From NCBI GenBank assembly GCA_902785645.1, contig CACZZG010000001.1:123748-187747 (forward strand): DNA of 64,000 nt, given 5' to 3'. This DNA is from an uncultured Erysipelotrichaceae bacterium. GTDB taxonomy: Bacteria > Bacillota_I > Bacilli_A > RFN20 > CAG-826. The notes below the pieces were generated by a model. It worked only from the letters and a program-made list of their open reading frames with translations, was not told the DNA's origin and did not search any database. The position numbers and the translations under genes were made by a program. This document shows positions 34,590 to 44,774 of this stretch, one piece after another. Numbering within the stretch: position 1 is the first letter of the stretch; the number at the start of each line of letters is the position of its first letter.

Positions 34590-36516
34590 AGCATTTGCCT
34601 CCTTGTTCATAGTTGGACTTATCAACGCCACCCTTGGTAAAACCAATCTTACAGCCTTCTGGTAAAATACGGTTCTTTTCAGTGGCTTTTCTATAACTGT
34701 CTTGTGTTAACAATAATTCATAGTATGTTTGCCAAACTTCAAACATACCTTTTTCTTGGTCATGATTGTTCTTGTGTCTTTGGACATCAATGTAATCATC
34801 TATAGCGGATAAGAGATCGTTTGTGCTTTCAGAGAAATCTTTTTCTCTATTCTTGGTTAATTCAGCATATAAGCGGTAATCATATGTGCTATCAAAACCT
34901 TTAATAGCGCTTCTGACGGCTTCGGCACGTGTATTATATTCGGACTTATTAACAGAGTTAATAAAGTTGACATATGTTTCCATGTCTTGGCCTTTCTTTT
35001 CGCCTTCTTTATATGTTGGATAATCAGGTTCGCCTGGGATTGCTGTTGTGTAGTAATCATTTAAACTAACTTCATCAGCAAAGTCATAAGCGGATTTTTC
35101 CACGATCATTAAATGGATACCGAATTGGCTACGAACACCAATAATGACGTTATTTTGTTTATCGCATAATACTCTTTCATCTGTTCTAGTAAAGCCAGGA
35201 ACATTTTCTTTAAAGCCCTCTAATTTTGAGTAATTAATTGGTTCTGGTGTTTGTGGATCGGCATCATATTTCTTATATGTATCAACGCCACCACCAAAAT
35301 ATGTGCTTTCAGTTCTGTCGATATCAGCAGGATCTGTATCGGCGATTGTTTCAGCATTTGCGCTTCTCTTACCATTTGTAATAACAAAGATATTATGGGT
35401 GTTGAAATATGTATTCCATAATAAGTTTCTTGGATATACAGCAGCTTTGTTATCTGGCATTGGAATACCAGTTTCCCAGTTGGCTTCGAGTTCAGCGACA
35501 TCGCCTAATTCAATAAAGGCGGAATAAGGAATTTCCACGATACCTCTATCGGCGAATGCTTGTTTAACTGTCTTGTCATCAGTTGTTTCTTTAGTTTCTT
35601 TGCCTAATAAGGTTTGATCAAGTGCTAAACCTTTATCAATAACGTCTTTGCTTGTTTCAGCGTTCTTTTTAATAGCATCATAAGCATAAATACCTAATTG
35701 GAATTCATTGACCATACCTAATTTTCCACCGGAAATGGCATTAGCCATAATACCAACATCACCATATGAGCTAGCGGATGAATCTTCGCTCTTCTTTTGA
35801 GCGACTTCACCGAATGTCATAACGCCTTGGGCTAATAATTCGACAGTATTGCTTAATAATTTTGCTTGAGCGGAAGAAATGGTACCACGAACATAGTCGC
35901 TGCCACCGTCTTCTACTTTTACTAAAATATGGCGTACGTGATATGGGAATCTAGAAGAGGCATCAGTTTTAACTTCTTTGCCATCTTTTGTTACGCCTAA
36001 GTATTCAGACTTTAATTCTTCTTCGTGTTCATCATAATACCAATCTTCGATTTGTTCCTTTTCTAAATCGTAGATGTATTTTTGAAGAAGTTCTTCTTCG
36101 TCTTTGACACCTTTTTCTTTCAAAACGGCTTGCCATTCTGTTTTATAAGATGTTCCGTTTGTTTCTGCATTTTGTTTTGCGGTTTGTTTAGAACCCTTAA
36201 CATTGTCTTTTGCTTCATTGACGATTTGATTGTAGTTCTTCTTAACACCTTTTAAAGTATCACTTCCTGTAGGATCCTTTTGGAAGGCATTACGAATGAG
36301 AACTTCCATAACTCTATCATAGTATTTTTGACGACCTGTAGCGCTGTTCAAGAAGTCATCATAGATTTCATCTGTGAGGACCGCTAATTCTTTGTCACCA
36401 TATTTAAATGAAGCAACATTGCTATCATTTTTGGTGACTTTAGAGCCACAAGCTGATAAAGCCATCGCTGCAATGAAACTAGTAACTAATCCGATTGATA
36501 GTTTACTTTTTTTCAT
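34579..36516 (-). CDS. prsA: PrsA-like peptidyl-prolyl isomerase lipoprotein
   Basis: 645 aa, about twice the usual PrsA length. Lipobox ALSAC (C23). From about residue 188 it has a parvulin-like part: YHVRHILVKVEDGG, then FGEVAQKKSEDSSASSYGDVG. A large C-terminal half includes a second region (GVRSQFGIHLMIVEKSAY) that resembles the final strand of parvulin, so the domain may be interrupted by an insertion. It folds proteins outside the membrane. The promoter is at 36555-36583 on the minus strand. Confidence 0.8.
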   Translation of the reverse strand: MKKSKLSIGLVTSFIAAMALSACGSKVTKNDSNVASFKYGDKELAVLTDEIYDDFLNSATGRQKYYDRVMEVLIRNAFQKDPTGSDTLKGVKKNYNQIVNEAKDNVKGSKQTAKQNAETNGTSYKTEWQAVLKEKGVKDEEELLQKYIYDLEKEQIEDWYYDEHEEELKSEYLGVTKDGKEVKTDASSRFPYHVRHILVKVEDGGSDYVRGTISSAQAKLLSNTVELLAQGVMTFGEVAQKKSEDSSASSYGDVGIMANAISGGKLGMVNEFQLGIYAYDAIKKNAETSKDVIDKGLALDQTLLGKETKETTDDKTVKQAFADRGIVEIPYSAFIELGDVAELEANWETGIPMPDNKAAVYPRNLLWNTYFNTHNIFVITNGKRSANAETIADTDPADIDRTESTYFGGGVDTYKKYDADPQTPEPINYSKLEGFKENVPGFTRTDERVLCDKQNNVIIGVRSQFGIHLMIVEKSAYDFADEVSLNDYYTTAIPGEPDYPTYKEGEKKGQDMETYVNFINSVNKSEYNTRAEAVRSAIKGFDSTYDYRLYAELTKNREKDFSESTNDLLSAIDDYIDVQRHKNNHDQEKGMFEVWQTYYELLLTQDSYRKATEKNRILPEGCKIGFTKGGVDKSNYEQGGKCYVK

Positions 36517-36554
36517 CGTTAAATTTTCTCCTTCTACTGAAAATATGCCCTAAT

Positions 36555-36583
36555 ATTTTAAATATTATGATTTTTTAATGCAA
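36555..36583 (-). promoter_or_regulatory. Promoter of the PrsA-like operon
   Basis: Minus-strand TTGCAT (36578-36583), 17-bp spacer, TAAAAT (36555-36560). GAAGGAGAA precedes the ATG at 36516. Confidence 0.65.
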
Positions 36584-36655
36584 CAACTATTTATAGATAA
36601 TTACAACGTAATAACCCTAAATGTCCTATTTCAAACAAATAAATTATCGTATTAA

Positions 36656-36684
36656 TTGCAATAAATTCACCACATTAGTAGAAT
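36656..36684 (+). promoter_or_regulatory. Promoter of the suf operon
   Basis: TTGCAA (36656-36661), 17-bp spacer, TAGAAT (36679-36684), then GAGGTG before ATG 36709. No IscR-type or Fur-type box is evident. Confidence 0.65.
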
Positions 36685-36708
36685 AGTTTTCGATTTGAGG
36701 TGAATGAT

Positions 36709-37527
36709 ATGTCCACACTTGTTATTAAAAACCTACACGCTGAAGTTGATGGCAAAGAAATATTAAGAGGTATTGATTTAACTATTAACGAAGGCGAAAC
36801 AGTCGCCGTTTTAGGTCCTAACGGTCACGGTAAATCTACTTTATTAAATGTTATTATGGGGCACCCAAAATACATTGTGACTGAAGGCACTATTACACTA
36901 GATGGACAAGACATATTATCTTTAACAACTGATCAAAGAGCAAAACTAGGTCTATTTTTGGGTATGCAAAACCCTAGTGAAATACCAGGTGTTATCAATA
37001 GCGATTTCTTGCGCGCAGCAGTGAACGCTAAAAGCGAGAAACCAATTTCGACATATCAATTCTATAAAGTCTTAGATAAAGCCACTAAAGAATTAAAGAT
37101 GCCTTTTGACCTTGCAACAAGATCATTAAACGAAGGCTTTTCTGGTGGTGAAAAGAAGAGAAATGAGATTCTTCAATTAATGCTTTTAGAACCAAAAATC
37201 GCCATGCTTGATGAAATTGATTCCGGTCTTGATGTTGATGCTATCCAAGTTGTTGCTGATGTCATCAAGGAAGAACAAGCAAAAGGAATTGGTTTTTTGG
37301 TCATTTCTCACTATGCCAGATTATTCGATTTAATCCAACCTACAAGAGCGGTTGTCATCGTGAACGGAAAAGTCGTCATTGATGGTGATCCAAGCTACAT
37401 CAAAAGAATCGATCAAACCGGCTATGAATTTATTAAAACTGAACTCGGAATTGAGATCAGCAAACCAGATAATAACATGAATACAGTCTCCATTGGTTCA
37501 TGTGCAGTTAAGGACGCCATAAAATAA
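36709..37527 (+). CDS. sufC: SufC, ATPase of the iron-sulfur scaffold complex
   Basis: 272 aa from ATG 36709, 7 nt after GAGGTG; the upstream GTG at 36700 overlaps the ribosome-binding site. ABC ATPase: Walker A GPNGHGKST, signature SGGEKKRNE, Walker B IAMLDEIDSGLD, and the SufC-typical ending. It powers the SufBCD scaffold. First gene of sufC-D-S-U-B, joined to sufD by TAATG. Confidence 0.95.
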   Translation: MSTLVIKNLHAEVDGKEILRGIDLTINEGETVAVLGPNGHGKSTLLNVIMGHPKYIVTEGTITLDGQDILSLTTDQRAKLGLFLGMQNPSEIPGVINSDFLRAAVNAKSEKPISTYQFYKVLDKATKELKMPFDLATRSLNEGFSGGEKKRNEILQLMLLEPKIAMLDEIDSGLDVDAIQVVADVIKEEQAKGIGFLVISHYARLFDLIQPTRAVVIVNGKVVIDGDPSYIKRIDQTGYEFIKTELGIEISKPDNNMNTVSIGSCAVKDAIK

Positions 37528-38339
37528 TGGAAAGATTAGCGTTAACTAAATTAAATAATAAGGAATATATGATTCCAGAGAGAGCGTCTGGTTCTTTTGT
37601 CTTTGATTTAGCCACCGCTAACGATGAAGTTTTAATTAGAATCAATAATTCTTCAAATGTCGATCTCTTGCTTTTGAATCTTAAAGACGGAAATAATATC
37701 CAATTTGAAGTTGCGGATAATGTTTATCTCAATGTTGCTACTTTAGGCAAAAATGACATCAAAACATTCAAAATTACCGCAAATGTTGGATATAAATCGA
37801 CTTTTTCGGCTTATTTTGCGGATTTTATTCACGGCAAAGTTAAAAGTGATATCACCATCAACTTGAATAAAGAAGGCGGAACATGTAATTGGCACTTAGC
37901 GTCTTTATCAATGAATAAAGACAATAAAGAATTTGATGTCTCTGCCTACCATAACGCTATCAATACATATGCTCAACTTGATAATTATGGTGTTTGTCGA
38001 GATGAAGGCAAGCTCACCTTCTCAGGTATTTGCAAAATTATTAATGGTAGTCATGGATCCAAAGCTCACCAAAACGCAAAAATCATGGTCTTTGACGAAC
38101 TATCTAACGGCGTTGCTAAACCAATCTTAAAAATTGATGAAAATGATATCGAAGCCAGCCATGCTGCAATCGTTGGAAAAATAAATGATGAACACATCTT
38201 TTATTTAACCTCTAGAGGCTTAAGTGAAGAAGAAGCCAAAAGAATCATTACATTAGGATATTTAAAACCAATTTTAAAAGGTTTTAGTGATGATAATATG
38301 GTTCAAGAAATTGAAAATCTTATCGAAGGGGAAATGTAA
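37527..38339 (+). CDS. sufD: SufD, scaffold subunit, short
   Basis: 270 aa, shorter than the usual 400-430. The C-terminal beta-helix core is present (SHGSKAHQNAKIMVFDELS, then DDIEASHAAIVGKI-like IEASHAAIVGKINDEH) with the histidine of the SufD interface, while the N-terminal part is reduced. The C-terminal helix FYLTSRGLSEEEAKRIITLG is conserved with SufB. It forms the complex with SufB and SufC. Confidence 0.85.
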   Translation: MERLALTKLNNKEYMIPERASGSFVFDLATANDEVLIRINNSSNVDLLLLNLKDGNNIQFEVADNVYLNVATLGKNDIKTFKITANVGYKSTFSAYFADFIHGKVKSDITINLNKEGGTCNWHLASLSMNKDNKEFDVSAYHNAINTYAQLDNYGVCRDEGKLTFSGICKIINGSHGSKAHQNAKIMVFDELSNGVAKPILKIDENDIEASHAAIVGKINDEHIFYLTSRGLSEEEAKRIITLGYLKPILKGFSDDNMVQEIENLIEGEM

Positions 38340-38340
38340 T

Positions 38341-39570
38341 ATGTACGATGTCTATAAAATACGTAAACAATTTCCAATGTTGAATAATAAAAAGATGCAA
38401 GGTCATGATCTTGTTTATTTAGATAATGCTTCGACCACTTTTAAGCCTCAATGCGTTATTGATGCGACAGTTAAGTATTATTCTGATGAAACAGCGAATC
38501 ACCATAGAGGTGATTATGATCTTTTATATAATATGGATAAAAAGGTCAGAGAAACTAGAGAAACAGTCGCTAAATTCTTTAATTGTGATACCAACGAAGT
38601 AGTCTTTACCTCTGGTGATACTATGGCGTTAAATCTCATTGCTTTATCATATGGATTCCAATTCTTAAAGAAAGGTGATGAAATTCTTGTTAGCGAAGCT
38701 GAACATGCTTCTGATGCTTTACCTTGGTTTGAAGTCAGCCATTTAACTGGCGCCGTCATTAAGTTCATCCCATTAGATGAAGATGGAGTATTAACAGTGG
38801 ATAACCTTAAAAAGGTTATAACTAATAAAACAAAAATCATTTCTGTCGCTCAAGTCAGCAATGTATTAGGCAATGTGTGCGATGTTAAGGCATTTGCTAA
38901 AGTCGCTCATGAATATGGCGCAGTTATGGTTGTTGATGGCGCACAATCCGCACCACACATGAAAATTGATTTCAAAGATTTAGATATCGATTTCTTAACT
39001 ATTTCAGGTCATAAGATGTGTGGACCTACTGGCATTGGCTGTTTGATTGGTAAATATGATTTATTACAACAAATGTGGCCATACTTTGTTGGAGGCGGTA
39101 TGAACGTTACATTCAACAAGAATATTGAGATGATTCCTTTTGAAGCTCCTGAGAAGTTTGAGGCTGGAACACAAAATCTCGCTGGAATCTTAGGTTTAAA
39201 AGCGGCGATTGAATTCTTAGATAGTATCGGCATGGATGAAATTCATCAACATGACCGTGAATTATGCGAATACGCCCTTTCTAAGCTCGAAAAGTGCGAT
39301 GACATTATTATTTATAATAAGAATGCGAAAAACGGCGTTATTACCTTTAATAAGAAAGGTGTCTTCGCTCAAGATGAAGCGACACTTTTAAATAGTAAAG
39401 GTATTGCGGTTAGAAGCGGACAACACTGCGCAAAAATGCTCAATGACTTTTTAGGATGTGCGGCCACAGTCCGTATGTCGACTTATTTATATACAACAAA
39501 AGAAGACATCGATGCTTTCGTCGATGCTGTTATTAATGGAGGAGATTTCTTAGATGCCTACTTTAACTAG
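38341..39570 (+). CDS. sufS: SufS cysteine desulfurase
   Basis: 409 aa from ATG 38341 (GGGGAAATGTAAT upstream), one base after the sufD stop. PLP enzyme: YLDNASTTFKP, lysine in SGHKMCGPTG, and the active-site cysteine in RSGQHCAKM. It removes sulfur from cysteine for SufU. It overlaps sufU by 17 bp. Confidence 0.95.
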   Translation: MYDVYKIRKQFPMLNNKKMQGHDLVYLDNASTTFKPQCVIDATVKYYSDETANHHRGDYDLLYNMDKKVRETRETVAKFFNCDTNEVVFTSGDTMALNLIALSYGFQFLKKGDEILVSEAEHASDALPWFEVSHLTGAVIKFIPLDEDGVLTVDNLKKVITNKTKIISVAQVSNVLGNVCDVKAFAKVAHEYGAVMVVDGAQSAPHMKIDFKDLDIDFLTISGHKMCGPTGIGCLIGKYDLLQQMWPYFVGGGMNVTFNKNIEMIPFEAPEKFEAGTQNLAGILGLKAAIEFLDSIGMDEIHQHDRELCEYALSKLEKCDDIIIYNKNAKNGVITFNKKGVFAQDEATLLNSKGIAVRSGQHCAKMLNDFLGCAATVRMSTYLYTTKEDIDAFVDAVINGGDFLDAYFN

Positions 39571-39982
39571 CGATATGATGCGTCAAATCATTATGGATCA
39601 TTATTCAAATCCATATAACAAGCATCAACCAAACACTGATCAATTTATTAAAGTTCATATGCATTCTGATAACTGCATTGATGATTTAGATATCTTCTTA
39701 TTAATTGAAGGTAACATAGTTAAAGATGCCTGTTTTGATGGTGTTGCATGTACTATTTCTACTTCTAGCACAGACATTATGTGCGATTTATTAAAAGGCA
39801 AAACAATTGATGAGGCAAAAAATATCATCAAACAATATGACAATATGATTCATGAACTCCCATTTGATGAAGAAGTTCTTGATGAAGCGATTGTCTTTAT
39901 TAATACATCCAAACAAGCGGCAAGAATTAGATGCGCGACTATTGGATGGAATGCTGCGGATAAAATCTTAAAGGACAAATAA
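39554..39982 (+). CDS. sufU: SufU sulfur-transfer protein
   Basis: 142 aa. Zinc ligands and sulfur-accepting cysteines are placed as in SufU: SDNCIDD (first cysteine; the usual NPxCGD is altered), [10 protein letters not shown], and RIRCATIGW near the end. It takes sulfur from SufS to the SufBCD scaffold. The first motif is divergent. Confidence 0.92.
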   Translation: MPTLTSDMMRQIIMDHYSNPYNKHQPNTDQFIKVHMHSDNCIDDLDIFLLIEGNIVKDACFDGVACTISTSSTDIMCDLLKGKTIDEAKNIIKQYDNMIHELPFDEEVLDEAIVFINTSKQAARIRCATIGWNAADKILKDK

Positions 39983-39983
39983 G

Positions 39984-41381
39984 ATGGATAAGGATATTAA
40001 ATTCCAGGAAGATTATAAATACGGTTTTAAAGACGAAGACGTCTCTATTTTAAAAACGGATGTTGGCATTAACGAAGACATCGTTAAAGAGATTTCTCGT
40101 TTAAAAAACGAGCCCGAATGGATGCTTGAGTTTAGACTCAAAGCTTTAAAGGCGTTTAAGGCTATGCCTTTACCAAAATTCGGACCAGATTTAAGCTACC
40201 TTGATTTTGATTCCTATACATATTTCACTAGACCAAGTAAAAAGGAAGTTCAAAACTGGGATGAAGTTCCAGAAACTATTAAAAATACGTTTAATAGATT
40301 AGGTATTCCAGAAGCAGAACAAAAATACCTTTCTGGTGTTTCCACACAATATGAATCAGAAGTCGTTTATCACAATATGTTAAAAGAGATTTCTGATAAA
40401 GGTGTTATCTTCCTTTCTACAGATATGGCACTAAAACTATACCCTAATTTATTTAAGAAATACTTCGGTACAGTTGTCCCTATCGCTGACAATAAATTCT
40501 CTGCGTTAAACGGCGCAGTTTGGTCAGGCGGATCTTTCATTTATGTCCCAAAAAACGTGCATTTAGATAAACCTTTGCAGAGTTATTTCCGTATAAATAA
40601 TGAAAAATCAGGCCAATTTGAGAGAACTTTAATCATTGTTGATGAAGGCGCTGATGTCCATTATGTGGAAGGATGTACCGCTCCAACATATAGTAAAGAA
40701 AGCTTACACGCTGCTGTTGTTGAAATCATTGTTTTAAAAGGCGGCAAATGCCGTTATTCAACTGTCCAAAACTGGTCTACAAATATCGTTAATTTAGTTA
40801 CCAAACGTGCAGTTTGTTATGAAGATGCACAAATGGAATGGATTGATGGTAATATCGGTAGTCAAACCAATATGAAATACCCAGCTTGTATCTTAAAAGG
40901 TAGAGGTGCTAAAGGCACATGTATTTCTATTGCTGTGGCTGGTAAAAATCAATATCAAGATGCTGGCGCAAGAATGATTCATGAAGCTCCAGATACCACT
41001 AGTACTATTATTTCTAAATCCATTGTCAAAAATGGCGGTGTCGCTAATTATCGTGGTACTGTTAGACATAAAGAAGGTGCAACCAATTGCAAGAGCCACG
41101 TTGAGTGCGATACGTTAATTCTCGATAATTTATCACGTAGTGATACTATTCCAACAAATGAAGTTAAAAACAATGCTTCATTTATTGAACATGAAGCTAC
41201 AGTCAGTAAGATTAGTGAAGAACAATTATTTTATTTAATGTCTCGTGGCATTAGTGAAAAAGAAGCCACACAAATGATTATTATGGGATTCATTGAACCG
41301 TTCTCAAGAGAACTTCCTATGGAATATGCAGTTGAATTAAATCAACTCATTAAGATGGATATGGAGGGAAGCGTCGGATAA
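39984..41381 (+). CDS. sufB: SufB, scaffold core
   Basis: 465 aa, full length. The beta-helix core includes [17 protein letters not shown] and [20 protein letters not shown], the conserved SufB cysteine region, and C-terminal [19 protein letters not shown]. It is last in the suf operon; the stop overlaps mnmG as TAATGG, so mnmG and rsmG are likely read through from suf. Confidence 0.95.
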   Translation: MDKDIKFQEDYKYGFKDEDVSILKTDVGINEDIVKEISRLKNEPEWMLEFRLKALKAFKAMPLPKFGPDLSYLDFDSYTYFTRPSKKEVQNWDEVPETIKNTFNRLGIPEAEQKYLSGVSTQYESEVVYHNMLKEISDKGVIFLSTDMALKLYPNLFKKYFGTVVPIADNKFSALNGAVWSGGSFIYVPKNVHLDKPLQSYFRINNEKSGQFERTLIIVDEGADVHYVEGCTAPTYSKESLHAAVVEIIVLKGGKCRYSTVQNWSTNIVNLVTKRAVCYEDAQMEWIDGNIGSQTNMKYPACILKGRGAKGTCISIAVAGKNQYQDAGARMIHEAPDTTSTIISKSIVKNGGVANYRGTVRHKEGATNCKSHVECDTLILDNLSRSDTIPTNEVKNNASFIEHEATVSKISEEQLFYLMSRGISEKEATQMIIMGFIEPFSRELPMEYAVELNQLIKMDMEGSVG

Positions 41382-43246
41382 TGGATTACGAAGTAATTGT
41401 TGTCGGTGGAGGTCACGCTGGATTAGAAGCGGCTTTTGCTTGTGCTCATATGGGTCACAAGACACTTTTACTTACCATAAATATTAAGAAAATGGGCAAC
41501 ATGCCATGTAACCCTTCTATCGGTGGATCCGCAAAAGGTATTGTTGTAAGAGAAATCGATGCTTTAGGTGGAATGATGGGAATCGCTGCAGATCACCATT
41601 ATTTGCAAATGAAGATGTTAAATACCGGTAAAGGTCCTGGTGTTCAATGTTTACGTGCCCAACAAGATAAATTAGAGTACCCAGATTATTTACAACAATT
41701 AGCTTTAAATACTGAAAATCTCACTGTTAAAGAAGAAACTGTCGTTTCTTTATTAAATGATGATAAACATGTTTTTGGTGTTAAGACTGAATTGAATAAC
41801 GAATATACTGCTAAAGCAGTAATCTTAACAACAGGAACATATATGGAAAGCAAGATTTTCCGTGGAAACGAAGTATTAGATGAAGGTCCAGATGGAGAAA
41901 AACCATCCTTAGGACTATCACCATATTTACGTTCTATGGGAATCGCCACAACAAGATTTAAAACTGGTACACCACCTAGAATTAAAGCAGATTCTATTGA
42001 TTTTACTAAAGGTAGTATCCAGCCAGGAACAAGAGGCAAATTAGCGTTTTCCTATGAAACCAAAGAATTTATTCCTGTAGAAGAACAAATTCCTTGTTAT
42101 TTGATATATACAACACCAAAAACTCACGAAATTATTCGTAATCACTTACAAGATTCTGCAATGTATTCTGGTTTAATTACAGGTGTCGGACCACGTTATT
42201 GCCCATCTATCGAATCAAAGATTGTTAATTTTGCAGATAAAGAAAGGCATCAATTATTCTTAGAACCAGAATCTAGATATACCGATTCAATATATGTTCA
42301 AGGATTCTCCACTTCTATGCCAAGAGATGTGCAAGAAGAAATGGTTAGATCCTTACCTGGTTTTGAAAATGCTGTATTTTTGAAATATGCTTATGCGATT
42401 GAATATGACCTAATTAAACCAGAAGAATATGGTCCAACTTTGGAAATTAAGAAATGGCCAGGATTATATATCGGCGGTCAAATTTGTGGTACTTCCGGAT
42501 ATGAAGAAGCCGCTGGTTTAGGCCTTATGGCAGGCATCAATGCTTGCTTAAAAATAGAAGGTAAAGAACCACTCATTTTAAGGCGCGATCAATCCTATAT
42601 TGGAGTCATGATTGATGACCTTGTTACAAAGGGTACTTTAGAGCCATATAGACTAATGTCTTCAAGAGCGGAATTTAGGCTTCTATTAAGACATGATAAT
42701 GCTGATTTAAGGCTTACTGAAATTGGTCATAATGTAGGTTTGATTTCTAATGAAAGATATCAAAGATTTTTAGAGAAAAAAGAAAATATCAACAAAGCCA
42801 TAGATATTCTTAAAAAAACTTATTTAGGTAAGAAAAAAGAAATAGAAGATTATTTAACAGGATTAGGTTTTAATGAACTAAAAGGAGGCATTCAAGCTTT
42901 TGAATTATTGAAGCGTCCACTGGTGAAATACAGCGAAATTTCGAAATTTATCCCTGAATTGCAAGATATTAAATTAGATGATTCAGGTATTGAAGAAGTT
43001 GAAATTATCGCTAAATATGAAGGCTATATTGTGAAGCAAATTAAAGAAGCAGAAGGCATGGCTAAACTTGATATGATGAAGATCCCTGAAGGTATTGATT
43101 ATTTACATATGGATGGTCTTGCACTTGAAGCAAGAAGTAAGTTAAATACTATTCAACCATTAACCATTGGTCAAGCATCGAGAATTTCAGGTGTAAATCC
43201 TGCTGATATTTCTATATTAATTTTGAATATAAAAAAGAAGATTTAA
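41381..43246 (+). CDS. mnmG: MnmG, tRNA uridine 5-carboxymethylaminomethyl modification enzyme
   Basis: 621 aa, usual length. FAD-binding VVGGGHAGLEAAFA at the N-terminus, then CNPSIGGSAKG and GLYIGGQICGTSGYEEAAGLG, all signature blocks. It modifies U34 of tRNAs with MnmE. Placed after sufB and before rsmG. Confidence 0.97.
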   Translation: MDYEVIVVGGGHAGLEAAFACAHMGHKTLLLTINIKKMGNMPCNPSIGGSAKGIVVREIDALGGMMGIAADHHYLQMKMLNTGKGPGVQCLRAQQDKLEYPDYLQQLALNTENLTVKEETVVSLLNDDKHVFGVKTELNNEYTAKAVILTTGTYMESKIFRGNEVLDEGPDGEKPSLGLSPYLRSMGIATTRFKTGTPPRIKADSIDFTKGSIQPGTRGKLAFSYETKEFIPVEEQIPCYLIYTTPKTHEIIRNHLQDSAMYSGLITGVGPRYCPSIESKIVNFADKERHQLFLEPESRYTDSIYVQGFSTSMPRDVQEEMVRSLPGFENAVFLKYAYAIEYDLIKPEEYGPTLEIKKWPGLYIGGQICGTSGYEEAAGLGLMAGINACLKIEGKEPLILRRDQSYIGVMIDDLVTKGTLEPYRLMSSRAEFRLLLRHDNADLRLTEIGHNVGLISNERYQRFLEKKENINKAIDILKKTYLGKKKEIEDYLTGLGFNELKGGIQAFELLKRPLVKYSEISKFIPELQDIKLDDSGIEEVEIIAKYEGYIVKQIKEAEGMAKLDMMKIPEGIDYLHMDGLALEARSKLNTIQPLTIGQASRISGVNPADISILILNIKKKI

Positions 43247-43248
43247 GT

Positions 43249-43950
43249 ATGGATAAAAAGCAATTAATTGATGCATTAAATACATACAAAATTCCATGTT
43301 CTTCTGAACAGTTGAATATGCTTTTTTCGTTCATGAAATATACTTTGAGTGAGAATGAAAAATTTAATCTCACCGCTATTACTGATGAACCTTCTTTTAT
43401 TGAAAAAATGATCTTCGATTCTGCTATGGCTCTTCATGGCATTTCAGTTGAAGGAAAAAAGATAATTGATGTTGGAACAGGTGCTGGATACCCAGGCATG
43501 GTTATACGTATCCTATCTCCAAAAGCAAATGTGTCATTATTGGACTCAACTGCGAAAAAAATCACTCATTTAGAGAATTTTGCATCAAAAAATAGCTTAG
43601 ATATCACTGGTTTAGCTGTTAGAGCAGAAGATTTTAGTAGAAATAATAAAGAAGTATTTGACTATGCCTTTGCTAGAGCAGTTGCACCACTTCCAATATT
43701 ATTGGAAGTGATTGTTCCAATGCTTAAAGTAAACGGCTATTTTGTGGCTCTCAAAGGTGCTGGATATGAGGATGAATTAAAAGATTCAATTTCCGCCTTA
43801 AAGAAGTTGAATTGCGTTATAGAAGATAAATTTATATTTAATTTACCTGAATCTGGTGATGGTCGAGCAATTATTAGAATTAAGAAAATTAAGCCAACAC
43901 ACAAGAAATTTCCAAGGCAATATACAGACATTAAAAGACAGCCATTATAA
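43249..43950 (+). CDS. rsmG: RsmG, 16S rRNA G527 methyltransferase
   Basis: 233 aa. AdoMet-binding DVGTGAGYPGMVIRI, and FNLTAITDEPSFIEKMIFDS as in RsmG. It methylates N7 of G527 of 16S rRNA. It starts 2 bp after mnmG, the classic pair near the origin region, and is followed by parA, another origin-proximal gene. Confidence 0.95.
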   Translation: MDKKQLIDALNTYKIPCSSEQLNMLFSFMKYTLSENEKFNLTAITDEPSFIEKMIFDSAMALHGISVEGKKIIDVGTGAGYPGMVIRILSPKANVSLLDSTAKKITHLENFASKNSLDITGLAVRAEDFSRNNKEVFDYAFARAVAPLPILLEVIVPMLKVNGYFVALKGAGYEDELKDSISALKKLNCVIEDKFIFNLPESGDGRAIIRIKKIKPTHKKFPRQYTDIKRQPL

Positions 43951-43970
43951 CTAATGACTGTTTTATTTTT
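43938..43970 (+). terminator. Terminator after rsmG
   Basis: ACAG-c-CATT-(6-nt loop)-AATG-a-CTGT followed by TTTATTTTTTT. It ends the suf-mnmG-rsmG transcript. Confidence 0.65.
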
Positions 43971-43981
43971 TTGTGATAAAA

Positions 43982-43997
43982 TGTTTCACGAGGAAAT
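43982..43997 (+). promoter_or_regulatory. Degenerate parS-like site upstream of parA
   Basis: TGTTTCACGAGGAAAT agrees at 12 of 16 positions with the Bacillus parS consensus TGTTNCACGTGAAACA; the left half is perfect. Its right half doubles as the parA Shine-Dalgarno (GAGGAAA). It may be a relic or a weak ParB site. Confidence 0.35.
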
Positions 43998-44003
43998 TTT
44001 TTG

Positions 44004-44774
44004 ATGAGTAAAATTATTGCGATTTCTAACCAAAAAGGTGGCGTCGGAAAGACTGCTACTGCTATCAATTTATCTGCTGCATTGGCGTCTTTAAAACGTC
44101 GTGTTTTACTCATTGATATGGATGTCCAAGGCAATTCTTCTCGTGGCTTTGGAATAGATATTACTTTAGTAAACAATTCAATTTTTGATGTTTTAATCGG
44201 AAAAATTAACATTAATAAATCTATTAAGAAAACTATGGTCAAAGACCTTGATATCATACCTTCAAAACCAATCATCACATCACTTGAATCATACATTAAT
44301 AAAAACGAGCAAAATTCCTATTTAATATTCAAAAAATGTTTAGGTGATTTGGAATCTGAATATGACTACATAATTGTTGACTGTCCACCAAGTTTAGGCT
44401 TTTTAACACTCAATGTTTTGGTAGCAGCCAACACTGTTTTGATACCTGTTCAATGCGAATATTTTGCTACAGAAGCTATCACCCAAATACTATCTTCTGT
44501 TTCCCGTATTCAATCTCAATACAATCCCGAATTAGGAATCGAAGGATTTTTGCTAACCATGTACGACTCTAAATCCTCTTTTGCGGATGAGATTTGTAAT
44601 CAAGTGAGAGGATTATTTAAAGAAAATACTTTTTTAACAAGGATTCCACGAAATGTATCTATTCCTGAAAGCAACGCAAAAGGATTGCCTGTGACATTAT
44701 TTAGACCAACAAGTAGTGGTGCTCTTGCTTATATATCTTTAGCTAAGGAAGTTATTGATCATGAAGAAAGATAA
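44004..44774 (+). CDS. parA: ParA/Soj chromosome-partition ATPase
   Basis: 256 aa from ATG 44004, with GAGGAAA upstream. Deviant Walker A KGGVGKTATAINL, DVQGNSSRGFG, DCPPSLGFLTLN. It drives segregation with ParB and, in Bacillus, regulates DnaA. It overlaps parB by 14 bp. Confidence 0.95.
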   Translation: MSKIIAISNQKGGVGKTATAINLSAALASLKRRVLLIDMDVQGNSSRGFGIDITLVNNSIFDVLIGKININKSIKKTMVKDLDIIPSKPIITSLESYINKNEQNSYLIFKKCLGDLESEYDYIIVDCPPSLGFLTLNVLVAANTVLIPVQCEYFATEAITQILSSVSRIQSQYNPELGIEGFLLTMYDSKSSFADEICNQVRGLFKENTFLTRIPRNVSIPESNAKGLPVTLFRPTSSGALAYISLAKEVIDHEER